Shown one piece after another: positions 42,104 through 50,182 of a DNA stretch of 64,000 bases. Within the stretch, counting starts at the first letter, position 1, and every line of letters starts with the position of its first letter. The DNA is from Streptomyces sp. NRRL B-1347. Its GTDB lineage: Bacteria > Actinomycetota > Actinomycetes > Streptomycetales > Streptomycetaceae. The notes beneath the pieces were generated by a model. It ran no database searches. It was given only the letters and a program-made list of their open reading frames with translations, and had not been told where the DNA came from. The DNA lies in contig NZ_JOJM01000004.1 in NCBI RefSeq assembly GCF_000720325.1, positions 342,230-406,229 on the forward strand, written 5' to 3'. A program made the translations under genes and the position numbers.

Positions 42104-42823
42104 TCAGTCGGCGGGTTTGCCCGGCTCGTCGTGGGGCGAGCAGTGGATCCCGCCGCCTCCGGAAGCAATGGTGTCGATGCGGACGGGCGTGACGTCCCGC
42201 TGGGGGAAGTGGTCCTGGAGGATGCCGCGAGCGCGGTCGTCGGCCTTCCGGTCCCCGAACTTCGGCATGAACACGGCGTCGTTGGCGATGCAGAAGTTGG
42301 CGTACGTCGACACGAAGTCGTCGCCCGCACCCGTGATCCTGATCATCTTCTCCAGGCCGAGGGCGTCGAGCAGCTCGGCCTCGATCTGGTCGCGGGACTT
42401 GCCGCGGGGGATGTCGTACTCGCGCAGGAGCTTCCGCCCCACCTGGGCGTCGTTGGTGTGCTTCTGTTTGTTGCCCCAGCCGTTGCAGTTGAAGTCGATG
42501 CCGATGGTGAGCGGGGTGACCTCGACGTCGCGCCCGCAGGCCTTCTGGGCGGCCTCCTGCTGGTCGGGCCTGGCCATCATCACGACGGCCTCGTACTCCC
42601 CGACGGCCCGCGCGATGCGGGCGATGTCCTCGCGTACGTAGGGCAGGTCCTCCTCCCCGACGGAGGCCAGCGCCGGCCACGACATGAACGTGCGCGCGTG
42701 GCTCTCCCACTCCGCGCCGAAGCGGCGCCCGCTGTCCGTGGCCTTGGCCCGCTTGGTGCCGGCACCGTGCCGGTGTCCGATCGGTCCGGGTGGACTTGTC
42801 GGAGCCGCAGGCCGCGGTGGCAC
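42104..42823 (-). pseudogene. Agmatine deiminase with internal in-frame deletions
   Basis: The 239-codon frame matches agmatine deiminases (usually 340-370 residues) in blocks: ARTFMSWPALASV, ARPDQQEAAQKACGRDVEVT, IDFNCNGWGNKQKH, RGKSRDQIEAELLDALGLEK, GAGDDFVSTYANF, TIASGGGGIHCSPHD with the catalytic Cys. The blocks between them that carry the catalytic Asp (W-x-R-D), Glu (EGG) and His (D-x-H-x-D) are missing, each loss keeping frame. At the 5' end a lipobox-like GATAACGSDKST lies in a different frame from the body, so the leader is also broken. AGGAGG precedes GTG 42823. Confidence 0.78.
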
Positions 42824-42914
42824 CGAGACCTCCTGAGATAGTGTGTCCGAGTTTATGGTGATTGATTACGTATCCTGCTGCACCTGAGGCGAGGGTCTGT
42901 GCTCAGTGCTAAGG

Positions 42915-42926
42915 CTTCAGCTGAAG
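42915..42926. promoter_or_regulatory. Dyad upstream of TetR gene
   Basis: Perfect CTTCAGCTGAAG palindrome in the divergent region between the deiminase relic and the TetR gene, a candidate operator. Confidence 0.35.
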
Positions 42927-43043
42927 AGTCAGTCAGGCCGCCGGGTCGATGCGGTGTGACCTGGCCTGCGCGGTCCCGGCGGCCCGTGAAAGCTGTCGCG
43001 GCAGCCCGTGGATCAGGTGGGGACAGGTGTCCGGATAGGGTTC

Positions 43044-43631
43044 ATGGTCATGGCGTCACGCAGTACTCAGATCCTGGAAGCGGCCGCGCGGCTGATCGCC
43101 CGGCGCGGTGTCCGCGGGCTCCGCGTGGAGGAACTCGCGGCCGAGGCGGGGGTCTCCACCGGCCTCATCTACTACCACTTCAAGGACCGCACGGGCATCC
43201 TGCGGCACACGCTGGAGTTCATCAACGAGCGGGCCGAGCGGTACACCGCCGCGCGCGCCGAGGGCGGAGCGCCGCTCGGTCCTCGGGAGGAACTGGACGA
43301 GGTGCTGCTCCTCGAGTTCCAGGACTCACCGGAGGTGCGGGAGAACAGCACCGCCTGGGGTGAGCTGCGGGCCAGCGCCGTCTTCGACCCCTCACTGCGC
43401 GAGGACCTGGCCCGCGCGACCCTGGTCTGGGTGCAGGACGTGGCCGGACTGCTCGGACGGGTGCGGCCGTTGGCGGCGGCGGCCGTCCTCGCCGCCGCCG
43501 CGGAACGCCTCACCGCCCTCCTTGAGGGCCTGAGCATGCGCTGGCTGAGCGGCGGCCTGTCCCTCGACCACGCGCGAGGCCTCGTCCGGGAGGCCGTCGA
43601 CGCGGAACTGGCCCGGCTGGACCGGTCGTAA
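43044..43631 (+). CDS. TetR-family transcriptional regulator
   Basis: A 195-residue TetR protein: helix-turn-helix GVRGLRVEELAAEAGVSTGL then IYYHFKDRTGILRHTLEFIN near residues 20-60. The C-terminal TetR_C_6-like part is of the BetI/Rut type seen beside polyamine and amidine genes. Starts at 43044 and 43050 are both possible. It is divergent from the agmatine deiminase relic; intact loci in relatives pair such a TetR with agmatine genes, so its target may have decayed. Confidence 0.85.
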   Translation: MVMASRSTQILEAAARLIARRGVRGLRVEELAAEAGVSTGLIYYHFKDRTGILRHTLEFINERAERYTAARAEGGAPLGPREELDEVLLLEFQDSPEVRENSTAWGELRASAVFDPSLREDLARATLVWVQDVAGLLGRVRPLAAAAVLAAAAERLTALLEGLSMRWLSGGLSLDHARGLVREAVDAELARLDRS

Positions 43632-43805
43632 CGGACGCGCAGGCGCCGCGGTCGTCGAGGGCGCCCTGCGCGCCTACGCCGCATTCAAGGGTTTCAGTTC
43701 CTGTCGCAGGAGGAAAGTGCGGATTCCGTAGGTGCGTAAGGGTGTTGCGACGGATATCGTTAGCGAACGACCCGTGCTGGTAGCTGGCGTTCTGAAAGAG
43801 GCGAC

Positions 43806-44486
43806 GTGACCGACGTGCAACTGCCGTCCGTACTCCCGGAGACGGACCGGACCTGCCATCGTCGCCTGCGTGAGCAGGGCAGCCGTGACCGCGCCCAGCT
43901 CGACGCCGTCCTGGAGGCCGGATTCCTCTGCCATCTGGGCGTCGTCGTCGACGGCGTCCCGATGGTCGTGCCGACCGTGTACGGCAGCGACGGCCGGAAC
44001 CTCTACTTCCACGGCTCCGTCGCCAGTCGCAGCCTGGTCGCCTCGCCCGAGAAGGCGGTGTGCGTCACCGTCACGCACGTGGACGGCCTGGTGCTCGCCC
44101 GCTCGGTGTTCGAGCACGGCGTCAACTACCGCAGCGCGATGATCTACGGCGTCCCGCGTCTCGTCACGGACCCGGAGGAGAAGCTGGCGGGCCTGCGCTG
44201 CCTGACCGAGCAGGCGACACCGGGACAGTGGGACTACGCCCGGCGGCCGAACCGCAAGGAACTGGCGGCGACCGCGCTGCTCGCGCTCTCCCTGGAGGAG
44301 GCGTCGGTCAAGACGAGCACCGGCGCGCCCGACGACGGAGACGGTCCGGACGCCGCCCTCGGCATCTGGGCGGGGGTGCTGCCGCTGACGTCCACGTGGG
44401 GCGAACCGGAGGCCGATCCTCTGCTGCCCGACGGCATCGCACCGCCCGCGCACATCGCGGCGCGCGGCCACACCCGCGCCGGATAG
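43806..44486 (+). CDS. Pyridoxamine 5'-phosphate oxidase-fold protein
   Basis: A 226-residue flavin-binding split-barrel protein (FMN-binding PPOX type, PF12900-like): LDAVLEAGFLCHLGVVVDGV, PMVVPTVYGSDGRNLYFHGS, VASRSLVASPEKAVCVTVTH, VDGLVLARSVFEHGVNYRSA, then the YARRPNRKELAATALLALSL region. The His of FHGS and the Arg near SRSLV are typical FMN phosphate contacts. GTG 43806 follows AAAGAGGCGAC. Function of the subgroup unknown. A dyad TCGTTAGCGAACGA lies just upstream (43757-43770). Confidence 0.85.
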   Translation: MTDVQLPSVLPETDRTCHRRLREQGSRDRAQLDAVLEAGFLCHLGVVVDGVPMVVPTVYGSDGRNLYFHGSVASRSLVASPEKAVCVTVTHVDGLVLARSVFEHGVNYRSAMIYGVPRLVTDPEEKLAGLRCLTEQATPGQWDYARRPNRKELAATALLALSLEEASVKTSTGAPDDGDGPDAALGIWAGVLPLTSTWGEPEADPLLPDGIAPPAHIAARGHTRAG

Positions 44487-44518
44487 CGGCGGGGGAGGCG
44501 GGTCTCGGTCTCGGTCTC

Positions 44519-44553
44519 GGGAGCAGCCGGGCCATGGCGCCCCGGCTGCTCCC
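44519..44553. terminator. Terminator between convergent PPOX and oxidoreductase genes
   Basis: Perfect 13-base stem GGGAGCAGCCGGG / CCCGGCTGCTCCC; the preceding bases carry three tandem GTCTCG repeats (44502-44519). Confidence 0.75.
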
Positions 44554-44574
44554 GTCGTACGTCGGTTCAGCCCG

Positions 44575-45705
44575 TCACAGCTCGTGGGCCGCGGGAATCA
44601 CGACGTACACGTACGCCGCCGCGTTCAGGATCTCCTCCGCGTCGTCGACCGGAGGCTCGATCTTCTCCATGATCCACTTCTTGACGAGCTTGCCGTCGGC
44701 CCCGGTGGACTCGACCTCGCGGTCCCAGCCCCGGGTGAAGACCGCGCCCGCCCCACCGAGGTCGATGTCGGTGACGTAAGGCCCGGGGGCGAAGTCGATG
44801 AGCGGAAGGCCGAGCAGGTCGGCGGCGGCGTTGTGGCCCGCCGTCCTCCCCATGGGGACCGCGTACTGGCAGCTCTGCACGGTGACGTGGCCGTCGTCGA
44901 GCCGCGCGGCGGCGGTGTCGCCCGCCGCGAACACGTCCCCGGAGACCCGCAGTTGGGCGTCGACCTCCAGGCGGCCGAACCGGTCACGGGAACCCTCGAT
45001 CTGCGCGGTGAGCGGGTTGGCCCGCAGCCCGGCGGTCCAGATCACCGCGTCCGCCTCGATCCAGGTGCCGTCCGCCAACTGCGCGGAGCCCTCCTTCACC
45101 GCGGTCACGGTGGTGCCGAGGCGCCGTTCCACGCCCAGTTGGTCGAGGGCCGCCTCGATCGCCGGGCGAGGCCCTTCGCCGAGCTCCGGGCCGACGACGG
45201 GGTTCCGGTCCACCAGGACCACCCGGCCCCGCGCGGCCAGCTCCGTGGAGACCTCCAGGCCGGTGAACCCGGCGCCGACGACCACCGCCGTGAAGCCGGT
45301 CCGGCCGCGCAGACGCTCCTTGAGGGCGACGGCTCCGGCCAAGGTGTCGACGTCGAAGACGCGGTCCGCCCCCGGCATCTCCGGGCGGATCAGCTGACTG
45401 CCCGTCGCCAGCACCAGACGGTCGTACGTGAGCGCATCGCCATCGCTGGTGACGACCCGACGGCCCGCGGTGTCGATCTCCGTCACCGCGGCCTGGACGT
45501 GTTCGACTCCGACGGGCTCCAGAACCCGCTTCAGGGGCACCACCGCCAGCTCCGGCTCGGCCTCGTACATGCGCGGCCGCAGCACCATGTCCGTGTTGGG
45601 CGACACGAGTGTGATCCGCATGTCGGCGCCGCCGCGCACCCGGGCGGCCGATGCGGCACTCCACACGCCTGCGAAGCCACCGCCGACGATCACGATGTGG
45701 TTCAT
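44575..45705 (-). CDS. NDH-2-like NAD(P)/FAD-dependent oxidoreductase
   Basis: A 376-residue two-dinucleotide-domain flavoprotein: FAD motif HIVIVGGGFAGVWSAASAAR at the start, second NAD(P) motif FTAVVVGAGFTGLEVSTELA (about 153-172), and the C-terminal FAD-contact FAAGDTAAARL. It lacks a clear C-terminal membrane helix, so it is a soluble NDH-2/AIF-like enzyme. ATG 45705 has AAGGAGAGA. In relatives this gene lies directly next to a SigJ-type ECF sigma factor; here the sigma gene upstream is a relic read in frame with it. Confidence 0.86.
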   Translation of the reverse strand: MNHIVIVGGGFAGVWSAASAARVRGGADMRITLVSPNTDMVLRPRMYEAEPELAVVPLKRVLEPVGVEHVQAAVTEIDTAGRRVVTSDGDALTYDRLVLATGSQLIRPEMPGADRVFDVDTLAGAVALKERLRGRTGFTAVVVGAGFTGLEVSTELAARGRVVLVDRNPVVGPELGEGPRPAIEAALDQLGVERRLGTTVTAVKEGSAQLADGTWIEADAVIWTAGLRANPLTAQIEGSRDRFGRLEVDAQLRVSGDVFAAGDTAAARLDDGHVTVQSCQYAVPMGRTAGHNAAADLLGLPLIDFAPGPYVTDIDLGGAGAVFTRGWDREVESTGADGKLVKKWIMEKIEPPVDDAEEILNAAAYVYVVIPAAHEL

Positions 45706-45945
45706 TCTCTCTCCTTGGTCCGGTTCCCTCGATGGGTCCGCCAGGGAGACAAGGCGGGGGCGTGGGTTGTGACAGGTGCGCGAAACTTTCTCTGGATTGG
45801 CCACGCGTTGGACCGTCGTGATCCGGCCGTCGACGACGTCGAAGCGGCCGCTCCAGCGCAGCCGCGGTCGGGGTGCAACAGCGTTACAAGTACGGCGAGA
45901 TCGTCGGCCTGCGAGGTGGCACGGGGGGCACTTGTGGTCGGCTGC
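45706..45945 (-). pseudogene. Relic of an ECF (SigJ-type) sigma factor C-terminus
   Basis: Two shifted pieces remain of the SnoaL-like C-terminal domain of SigJ-family sigma factors: SQADDLAVLVTLLHPDR in one frame (about 45860-45915) and LRWSGRFDVVDGRITTVQRV with ANPEKVS in another (about 45788-45860). The middle of the domain and the whole sigma-70 region are missing. The second frame has no stop before the oxidoreductase ATG and reads into it. Low conservation at the edges makes the limits approximate. Confidence 0.6.
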
Positions 45946-46336
45946 GACGTAGACGGCGGCCAGTTGTCCTCGCGTCGCGCAAGCCGGTCCACTCGCTCAG
46001 GCTTCGGTACGAGGGTGAACCCCTGGGGATGAGCACAACCCGATGTGCGTTCCGGCGTCTGTGGTGTCGGATTGGGGCGCCGGTAGGTCTGCCATGGACA
46101 GTTGCGGCCGTGCCGCTTGTGAACCGGCGTACGGGTCGTGCAGAGGATGGTTTCCGCTGCGCGAGATGCGTGTGTGCCGTGACGGAAGGGTTCCCGTTTA
46201 CATCCGGGTCTGGTGTATGCGCTCTATCTCCGGATGGGTCGTCCGGTTCTTATGGAAGCGGTGTGCCAGGCTCAGTCCGGCATTCCGTTTCTTGGCTCAG
46301 GTTCTTGACTCAGGAGGAAATCGGGAGCATCAGCGC
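45946..46336. other. Intergenic region of lower GC, no gene seen
   Basis: About 390 bases upstream of the prenyltransferase fragment, visibly less GC-rich than neighbours. No family-matching frame. Together with the fragments on both sides it looks like acquired and partly deleted DNA. Confidence 0.45.
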
Positions 46337-46715
46337 ATGACTGGATTCAGGGCGACTCCGCGCCATGTGGCGATTATTCTGGACGGCAATCGCCGCTGGG
46401 CACGCAGGAACGGGCACGGTGCCGCGCGGGAAGGGCATGCTGCGGGCTTCGGGAAGATTCCGGAAGTTCTGGGCTGGTGCGAGGAAGCGGGCATCGGGAT
46501 CGTCACGTTGTGGATGCTGTCGGACGACAACATCCAGAGCCGCACGCCTGCGGAACTGGCTGATCTGTATGAGATCAATCGGGACGTCGTCTCTCGGATT
46601 ACGGCCGCCGGCCGCTGGCAGCTGCGTCACATCAGGGACTCGTCATTGCTGCCGAGAGCTTTGGCTGAAGTCCTCCTGCGGGCAGAGAAGGAGAGCGAAC
46701 ACGTCGATGGCCTGA
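46337..46715 (+). pseudogene. N-terminal half of a cis-prenyltransferase (UppS-like)
   Basis: About 126 codons match Z-type polyprenyl diphosphate synthases: RHVAIILDGNRRWARRNGHG (catalytic Asp and Arg-Arg-Trp-Ala), HAAGFGKIPEVLGWCEEAGI, VTLWMLSDDNIQSRTPAELA. Family members are about 250 residues; homology ends at EKESEHVDGL where an SDR fragment begins in another frame. The missing half holds the second substrate-binding region, so it is not functional. It lies 276 bases upstream of a terpene synthase, its likely former partner. Confidence 0.78.
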
Positions 46716-46898
46716 GCGCTCGACCACGCCATCCGCAGCGGCGCCCTGACCGAGAAAGAGGCCCGGGGAATGCAACCCCTGGACCGTATCGGCGTTCCGC
46801 AGGAGATCGGGCAAGCCGCCGCGTGGCTCTGCTCGGACCAGGCCTCATTCGTCACCGGCATTGCGATGCCCGTCGACGGCGGCGCCACCTGCGGGTGA
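46716..46898 (+). pseudogene. C-terminal relic of an SDR oxidoreductase
   Basis: Sixty codons to TGA 46896-46898 read [40 protein letters not shown] and [16 protein letters not shown], the unmistakable end of a short-chain dehydrogenase (PLGR-PEE-A...VDGG). It joins the prenyltransferase fragment directly at about 46715. Cofactor and catalytic regions are absent. Confidence 0.8.
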
Positions 46899-46949
46899 TT
46901 CGCCGGCGGGTGGTTCACCTTCGGGTGGTTGGCCTGCGGGTGACTCACC
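46890..46949 (+). repeat. Four tandem 15-base repeats
   Basis: Copies TGCGGGTGATTCGCC, GGCGGGTGGTTCACC, TTCGGGTGGTTGGCC, TGCGGGTGACTCACC run head to tail from the end of the SDR relic towards the terpene synthase, ending 41 bases before its start. They may be debris of a Pro/Gly repeat or a leader element. Confidence 0.65.
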
Positions 46950-46990
46950 GGCGGCAAGAATGAACCCTGGCACAGAGTGGAGAATGCGAC

Positions 46991-48016
46991 ATGCCGGACC
47001 ACTTGCCCGTATTCCGATACCCCAACTCCTGGGGAGCACCCCGCAATCCCCTCTCCCACGCACTGACCGACGTATCGCTGCAATGGGGCGAGTACGTCGG
47101 CCTGCCCGACGCGCCCGTCCACGGGCTGCACGCCATGGGGCGCGGCCTGAACATGGGCGCCTATGCCGGTTGGATCCATCCCTTGACCGACAAGGTCCAG
47201 CTACTCCAGCTCAGCAGCGATTTCGCCCTGTGGATCACCGTGCTCGACGACGCACTCGAACGCCTCGGACCGACCCTGGAAGTCAAGGAACGCATCGAAC
47301 TGGCCGACGCCTGCGCCGAGTTCTTCGAAGGCCCACCCGACTCCGTGCACCCGGTCCTCACCGACTACGTCACGGGATACCGGGACTTGAAGGCCCGCGC
47401 CCGGGACATGATGCCGTCCTCCCGCCGCGGTCTGTGGCAAGACCGCTTGCACTACGAACTCAAAGCATGCAACCGGGTCTCGCTGACCGAAGAGCCCCTT
47501 GCCGCAGAAGAGTGGCGAGGGCTGGACTTCTACGCGAAGATCCGCCCCTTCACCCCTGGCGTGCTCCCCTTTATGCCGCTCCTGGAAATCGCCGACGACT
47601 GCTTCATCCCACAGGAAGCATGGGAAGTCCCCCGGCTGCGCAAACTCGAAGAGAACGCCTGCCTGGTGTTCGGCATGTTCAACGACGTGGCCTCGCTGGA
47701 GAAGGACGACACCGGAGGCCCCGCCCCCAACGTGGTCCTGATGCACCAGCACGAAACGGCGTGCACGCTGCCGGACAGCATCGAAGCCATCGCCCAGTGG
47801 CACAACACCCTGGTGAGCGAAACGGAACAGTGCGTCGCGGAACTGCTGGCCAACTACCGGGAAAAGCCCGCGGTGGAGCGCTATATCCGCAGCGTGCAAC
47901 ACCTGGTCGCCGGGATCGCGAACTGGCATCTACACGCCCCCCGTTACGGCTCCCTTATCCGCAGGCGCGCCGTCCTCGTACCGGCTCCGGAGCTCCCGGA
48001 CACCCCGCCGCGGTGA
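46991..48016 (+). CDS. Class I terpene synthase
   Basis: A 341-residue terpene cyclase. The Asp-rich motif is DDALE at residues 86-90 (D-D-x-x-E), the NSE triad is NDVASLEKD at 231-239 (Asn231, Ser235, Asp239), and the C-terminal Arg-Tyr pair is R318-Y319. All three bind the Mg3-diphosphate cluster, so the enzyme should be active. Product class cannot be told by eye; length fits sesqui- or diterpene cyclases. ATG 46991 follows AGAGTGGAGAATGCGAC. Neighbours: cis-prenyltransferase relic upstream and an acyl carrier protein 120 bases downstream. Confidence 0.88.
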   Translation: MPDHLPVFRYPNSWGAPRNPLSHALTDVSLQWGEYVGLPDAPVHGLHAMGRGLNMGAYAGWIHPLTDKVQLLQLSSDFALWITVLDDALERLGPTLEVKERIELADACAEFFEGPPDSVHPVLTDYVTGYRDLKARARDMMPSSRRGLWQDRLHYELKACNRVSLTEEPLAAEEWRGLDFYAKIRPFTPGVLPFMPLLEIADDCFIPQEAWEVPRLRKLEENACLVFGMFNDVASLEKDDTGGPAPNVVLMHQHETACTLPDSIEAIAQWHNTLVSETEQCVAELLANYREKPAVERYIRSVQHLVAGIANWHLHAPRYGSLIRRRAVLVPAPELPDTPPR

Positions 48017-48136
48017 CGGGAAAGGCTGATGACTCGTGGCGAACACGGCTTCCAGCGGCTTCACCGGCGCGTGAGCAGCTGTCAGGGTAGGCGGGATCCG
48101 CCCGTTCCCATGCGTGTTGAAACAGGAGGCTATGGG

Positions 48137-48370
48137 GTGTCCACCATCGAGGAGCGCGTGAAGCGCATCATCGTCGAACAGTTGAACGTCAAGCCGGAGG
48201 AGGTGACGAACGACGCGTCATTCGAGGAATTGGGAGCGGACTCCCTGGACCTTGTCGAGTTGGGCACGGCTCTGGAGTTCGAGTTCTCCACGGACATACC
48301 TGACGAGGACGCCGAGAGGATCACGACTGTGCAGGTCCTCATCGACTGGATGAAAGCACACGCCCGGTAG
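48137..48370 (+). CDS. Acyl carrier protein, E. coli AcpP-like
   Basis: A 77-residue acyl carrier protein: [40 protein letters not shown] with the phosphopantetheine Ser in Asp-Ser-Leu, then [20 protein letters not shown]. It resembles the E. coli type far more than the usual Streptomyces fatty-acid ACP, with one residue fewer before LGADSL. GTG 48137 has AGGAGG seven bases upstream. A stand-alone ACP after a terpene synthase suggests acylation of a terpene product or a leftover from another cluster; no acyl-activating gene is adjacent. Confidence 0.88.
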   Translation: MSTIEERVKRIIVEQLNVKPEEVTNDASFEELGADSLDLVELGTALEFEFSTDIPDEDAERITTVQVLIDWMKAHAR

Positions 48371-48723
48371 GCCCAACCCCTACTGCGTCCGTACGGCGGC
48401 GCGGTGCCAGAGCAGGTCTCCGTCCGCCGCGCGCACGGCCCGAGTGCGGGGCGCTGCTTCCTGGCGCTGAAGCCCGCGTGCAGGCTTGGGTTGAACGGTG
48501 CGCGCGGCACCCTGGTGAGGTGCCGCGCGCGGAAGTCGCCGTGGCTGTGCGCTGAACTCCATGCTCTCACCGTCGGCCCGGCGGACGATATCCACAGAGT
48601 GTACGTAAACCGCGTAAAGATGGACGTACCAAACTTACGTCCCGCACAGACAACCACATTCGGCCATACCGCATCTGACGGTCCGGCAGGACACCCGCTG
48701 AAGAAGTGGAAGCACGAAGAACG
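48371..48723. other. Intergenic region, no gene seen
   Basis: About 350 bases. A minus-strand frame (48380-48595) ends GDLLWHRAAVRTQ but matches nothing I recognise. An AT-richer stretch near 48595-48650 (GTACGTAAACCGCGTAAAG) probably holds the promoter of the secreted protein. Confidence 0.4.
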
Positions 48724-49284
48724 ATGGGTCGCCCGATATCGCTCGCCCGAGCCGCAGCAGGGCTCGCCGCCCTTGCCTGCCTCCTGACCGTCGCCCCGGT
48801 GGCCGCGGCAGGCGACACCTCGGACGCCCCCTGGCCGCAGTCCGCCACGGACACTCGCTCCGTCCACCGCGGCGGCCACGTCACACCCTCCGCCTCGGAC
48901 GGCGAGGCCGTGGACGGGAAGACGAAGGCCTCTTCCCCGGCGTTCACCCACCCCGTCACGCTCCGGGGAGACAAAGCCGTCCTGGAGGCAACGGCGACCA
49001 TCCGCTGTGACATCGAACCCGGGGTCTACCCCGTGTACTTGCACAGCCCGATGCTGGAACCGGGTGAGGTCTGGGGGCGCGTGAGGGTCGAGCCCGACGG
49101 GGCCGCCATCCCCAAGGCCTGCCGTGACCGGCAGCAGGCTGCCGCCGCATCGCCTTCGGGGAACGACGGGGGGAGCGAGCAGGTCCTGGTCATCGGTGGC
49201 GGGGCTGCCGGTCTGGCGGCTGCGGGGGCGGGAGGCTTCCTCCTTGCCAAACGGCGTCGGCTGCGTCGTGTTGAGGCAGCCTGA
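48724..49284 (+). CDS. Surface protein with C-terminal membrane anchor
   Basis: A 186-residue exported protein. Signal peptide ISLARAAAGLAALACLLTVA, cleavage after Ala-Ala-Ala-Gly. The mature part has a beta-sandwich-like block (LRGDKAVLEATATIRCDIEP, VYPVYLHSPMLEPGEVWGRV) with two Cys. It ends in a Ser/Gly linker, one hydrophobic helix (VLVIGGGAAGLAAAGAGGFL) and an Arg-rich tail. No LPxTG-type motif is seen, so it is probably a membrane-anchored, outward-facing protein. The ribosome site is weak. Confidence 0.75.
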   Translation: MGRPISLARAAAGLAALACLLTVAPVAAAGDTSDAPWPQSATDTRSVHRGGHVTPSASDGEAVDGKTKASSPAFTHPVTLRGDKAVLEATATIRCDIEPGVYPVYLHSPMLEPGEVWGRVRVEPDGAAIPKACRDRQQAAAASPSGNDGGSEQVLVIGGGAAGLAAAGAGGFLLAKRRRLRRVEAA

Positions 49285-49378
49285 GCTGACGGAGTGGCTA
49301 CCGGGCCCGTGACGCGGGGATGCGTTCAGGACCGGGGTGCGCTGTGCGGGCGGCGCGGCATGGGACCTTTGTCTGCCC

Positions 49379-50182
49379 CTACGCAAGGCCACCGTTGCTC
49401 ATCAGCAACTGGCCGTTGATCCACTGGCCTTCCCTGGAGCACAGGAAGTCCACGAGGTGTGCGGTGTCCTGCGGAGTGCCCAACCGGCCGAGCGGGGTGC
49501 TGCGGACGCAGTGCTCCCGGACGTCCTCGGGCATCCAACCGGTGTCGACCGGCCCGGGATTGATCGCGTTGGCGGTCGCACCGAGGTGGGCGAGTTCGTG
49601 GGCGGCGGCCAGGGTGATGCGATCCATCGCTCCCTTGCTGGCCCCGTAGGGCAAGTTGCCCACGGTGTGATCACTGGTGAGGCTGACGATCCGGCCGGTT
49701 CCGTGTTCTGCGGCGAACCGGCGTCCGAACTCGCGAATGAGCAGCCAAGTGGCGCGCGCATTGACGGCGAAGTGCCGGTCGAAACTCTCGACGGTGGTGT
49801 CAAGCAGCCCGGAGTCGACAGACTCGCAGTGACTCATCACCAGCGCGGTGACACTGCCCAGCCGCTGTTCGACCTCGTCGAAGACGCGTACCGGGGTGTC
49901 CGGGTCGGCGAGATCCGCCTCGATCGCAGTGGTGGCCGCGCCGTGTTCGGCGAGGGACTGGCTGATCACTTCGGTCGCGCCGGTCTCCCTGCCCCAGCTC
50001 ATACGGTCGTCGTAGGGGGTCCAGTAGGTGAAGGCGATGTCCCAGCCGGATGCGGCCAGCCGACGGGCGATGCCCGCGCCGATACCGACGGTGCGGCCGA
50101 CCCCGGTGATCAGGGCGAGCGGGCGGTCGGCCGAAGAGCCTTGTCCGTGGGCCAGCTGGTTCTGATCGATGTTCGTCGTCAC
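49379..50182 (-). CDS. SDR-family oxidoreductase
   Basis: A 267-residue short-chain dehydrogenase. Cofactor loop LITGVGRTVGIGAGIARRLA (residues 24-43, enoyl-reductase-like Gly pattern), Ser of IVSLTSDHT, and Tyr-Gly-Ala-Ser-Lys catalytic pair. NPGPVDTGWMPEDVREHC and the MSNGGLA end match 3-oxoacyl-ACP-reductase-like SDRs that lack the usual VDGG. Expressed away from the PPOX gene. Substrate unknown. Confidence 0.85.
   Translation of the reverse strand: MTTNIDQNQLAHGQGSSADRPLALITGVGRTVGIGAGIARRLAASGWDIAFTYWTPYDDRMSWGRETGATEVISQSLAEHGAATTAIEADLADPDTPVRVFDEVEQRLGSVTALVMSHCESVDSGLLDTTVESFDRHFAVNARATWLLIREFGRRFAAEHGTGRIVSLTSDHTVGNLPYGASKGAMDRITLAAAHELAHLGATANAINPGPVDTGWMPEDVREHCVRSTPLGRLGTPQDTAHLVDFLCSREGQWINGQLLMSNGGLA

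Noticed and set aside
48380..48595. Minus-strand 71-codon frame ending GDLLWHRAAVRTQ
   Set aside because: No start signal or family; might be a relic end but not supportable.
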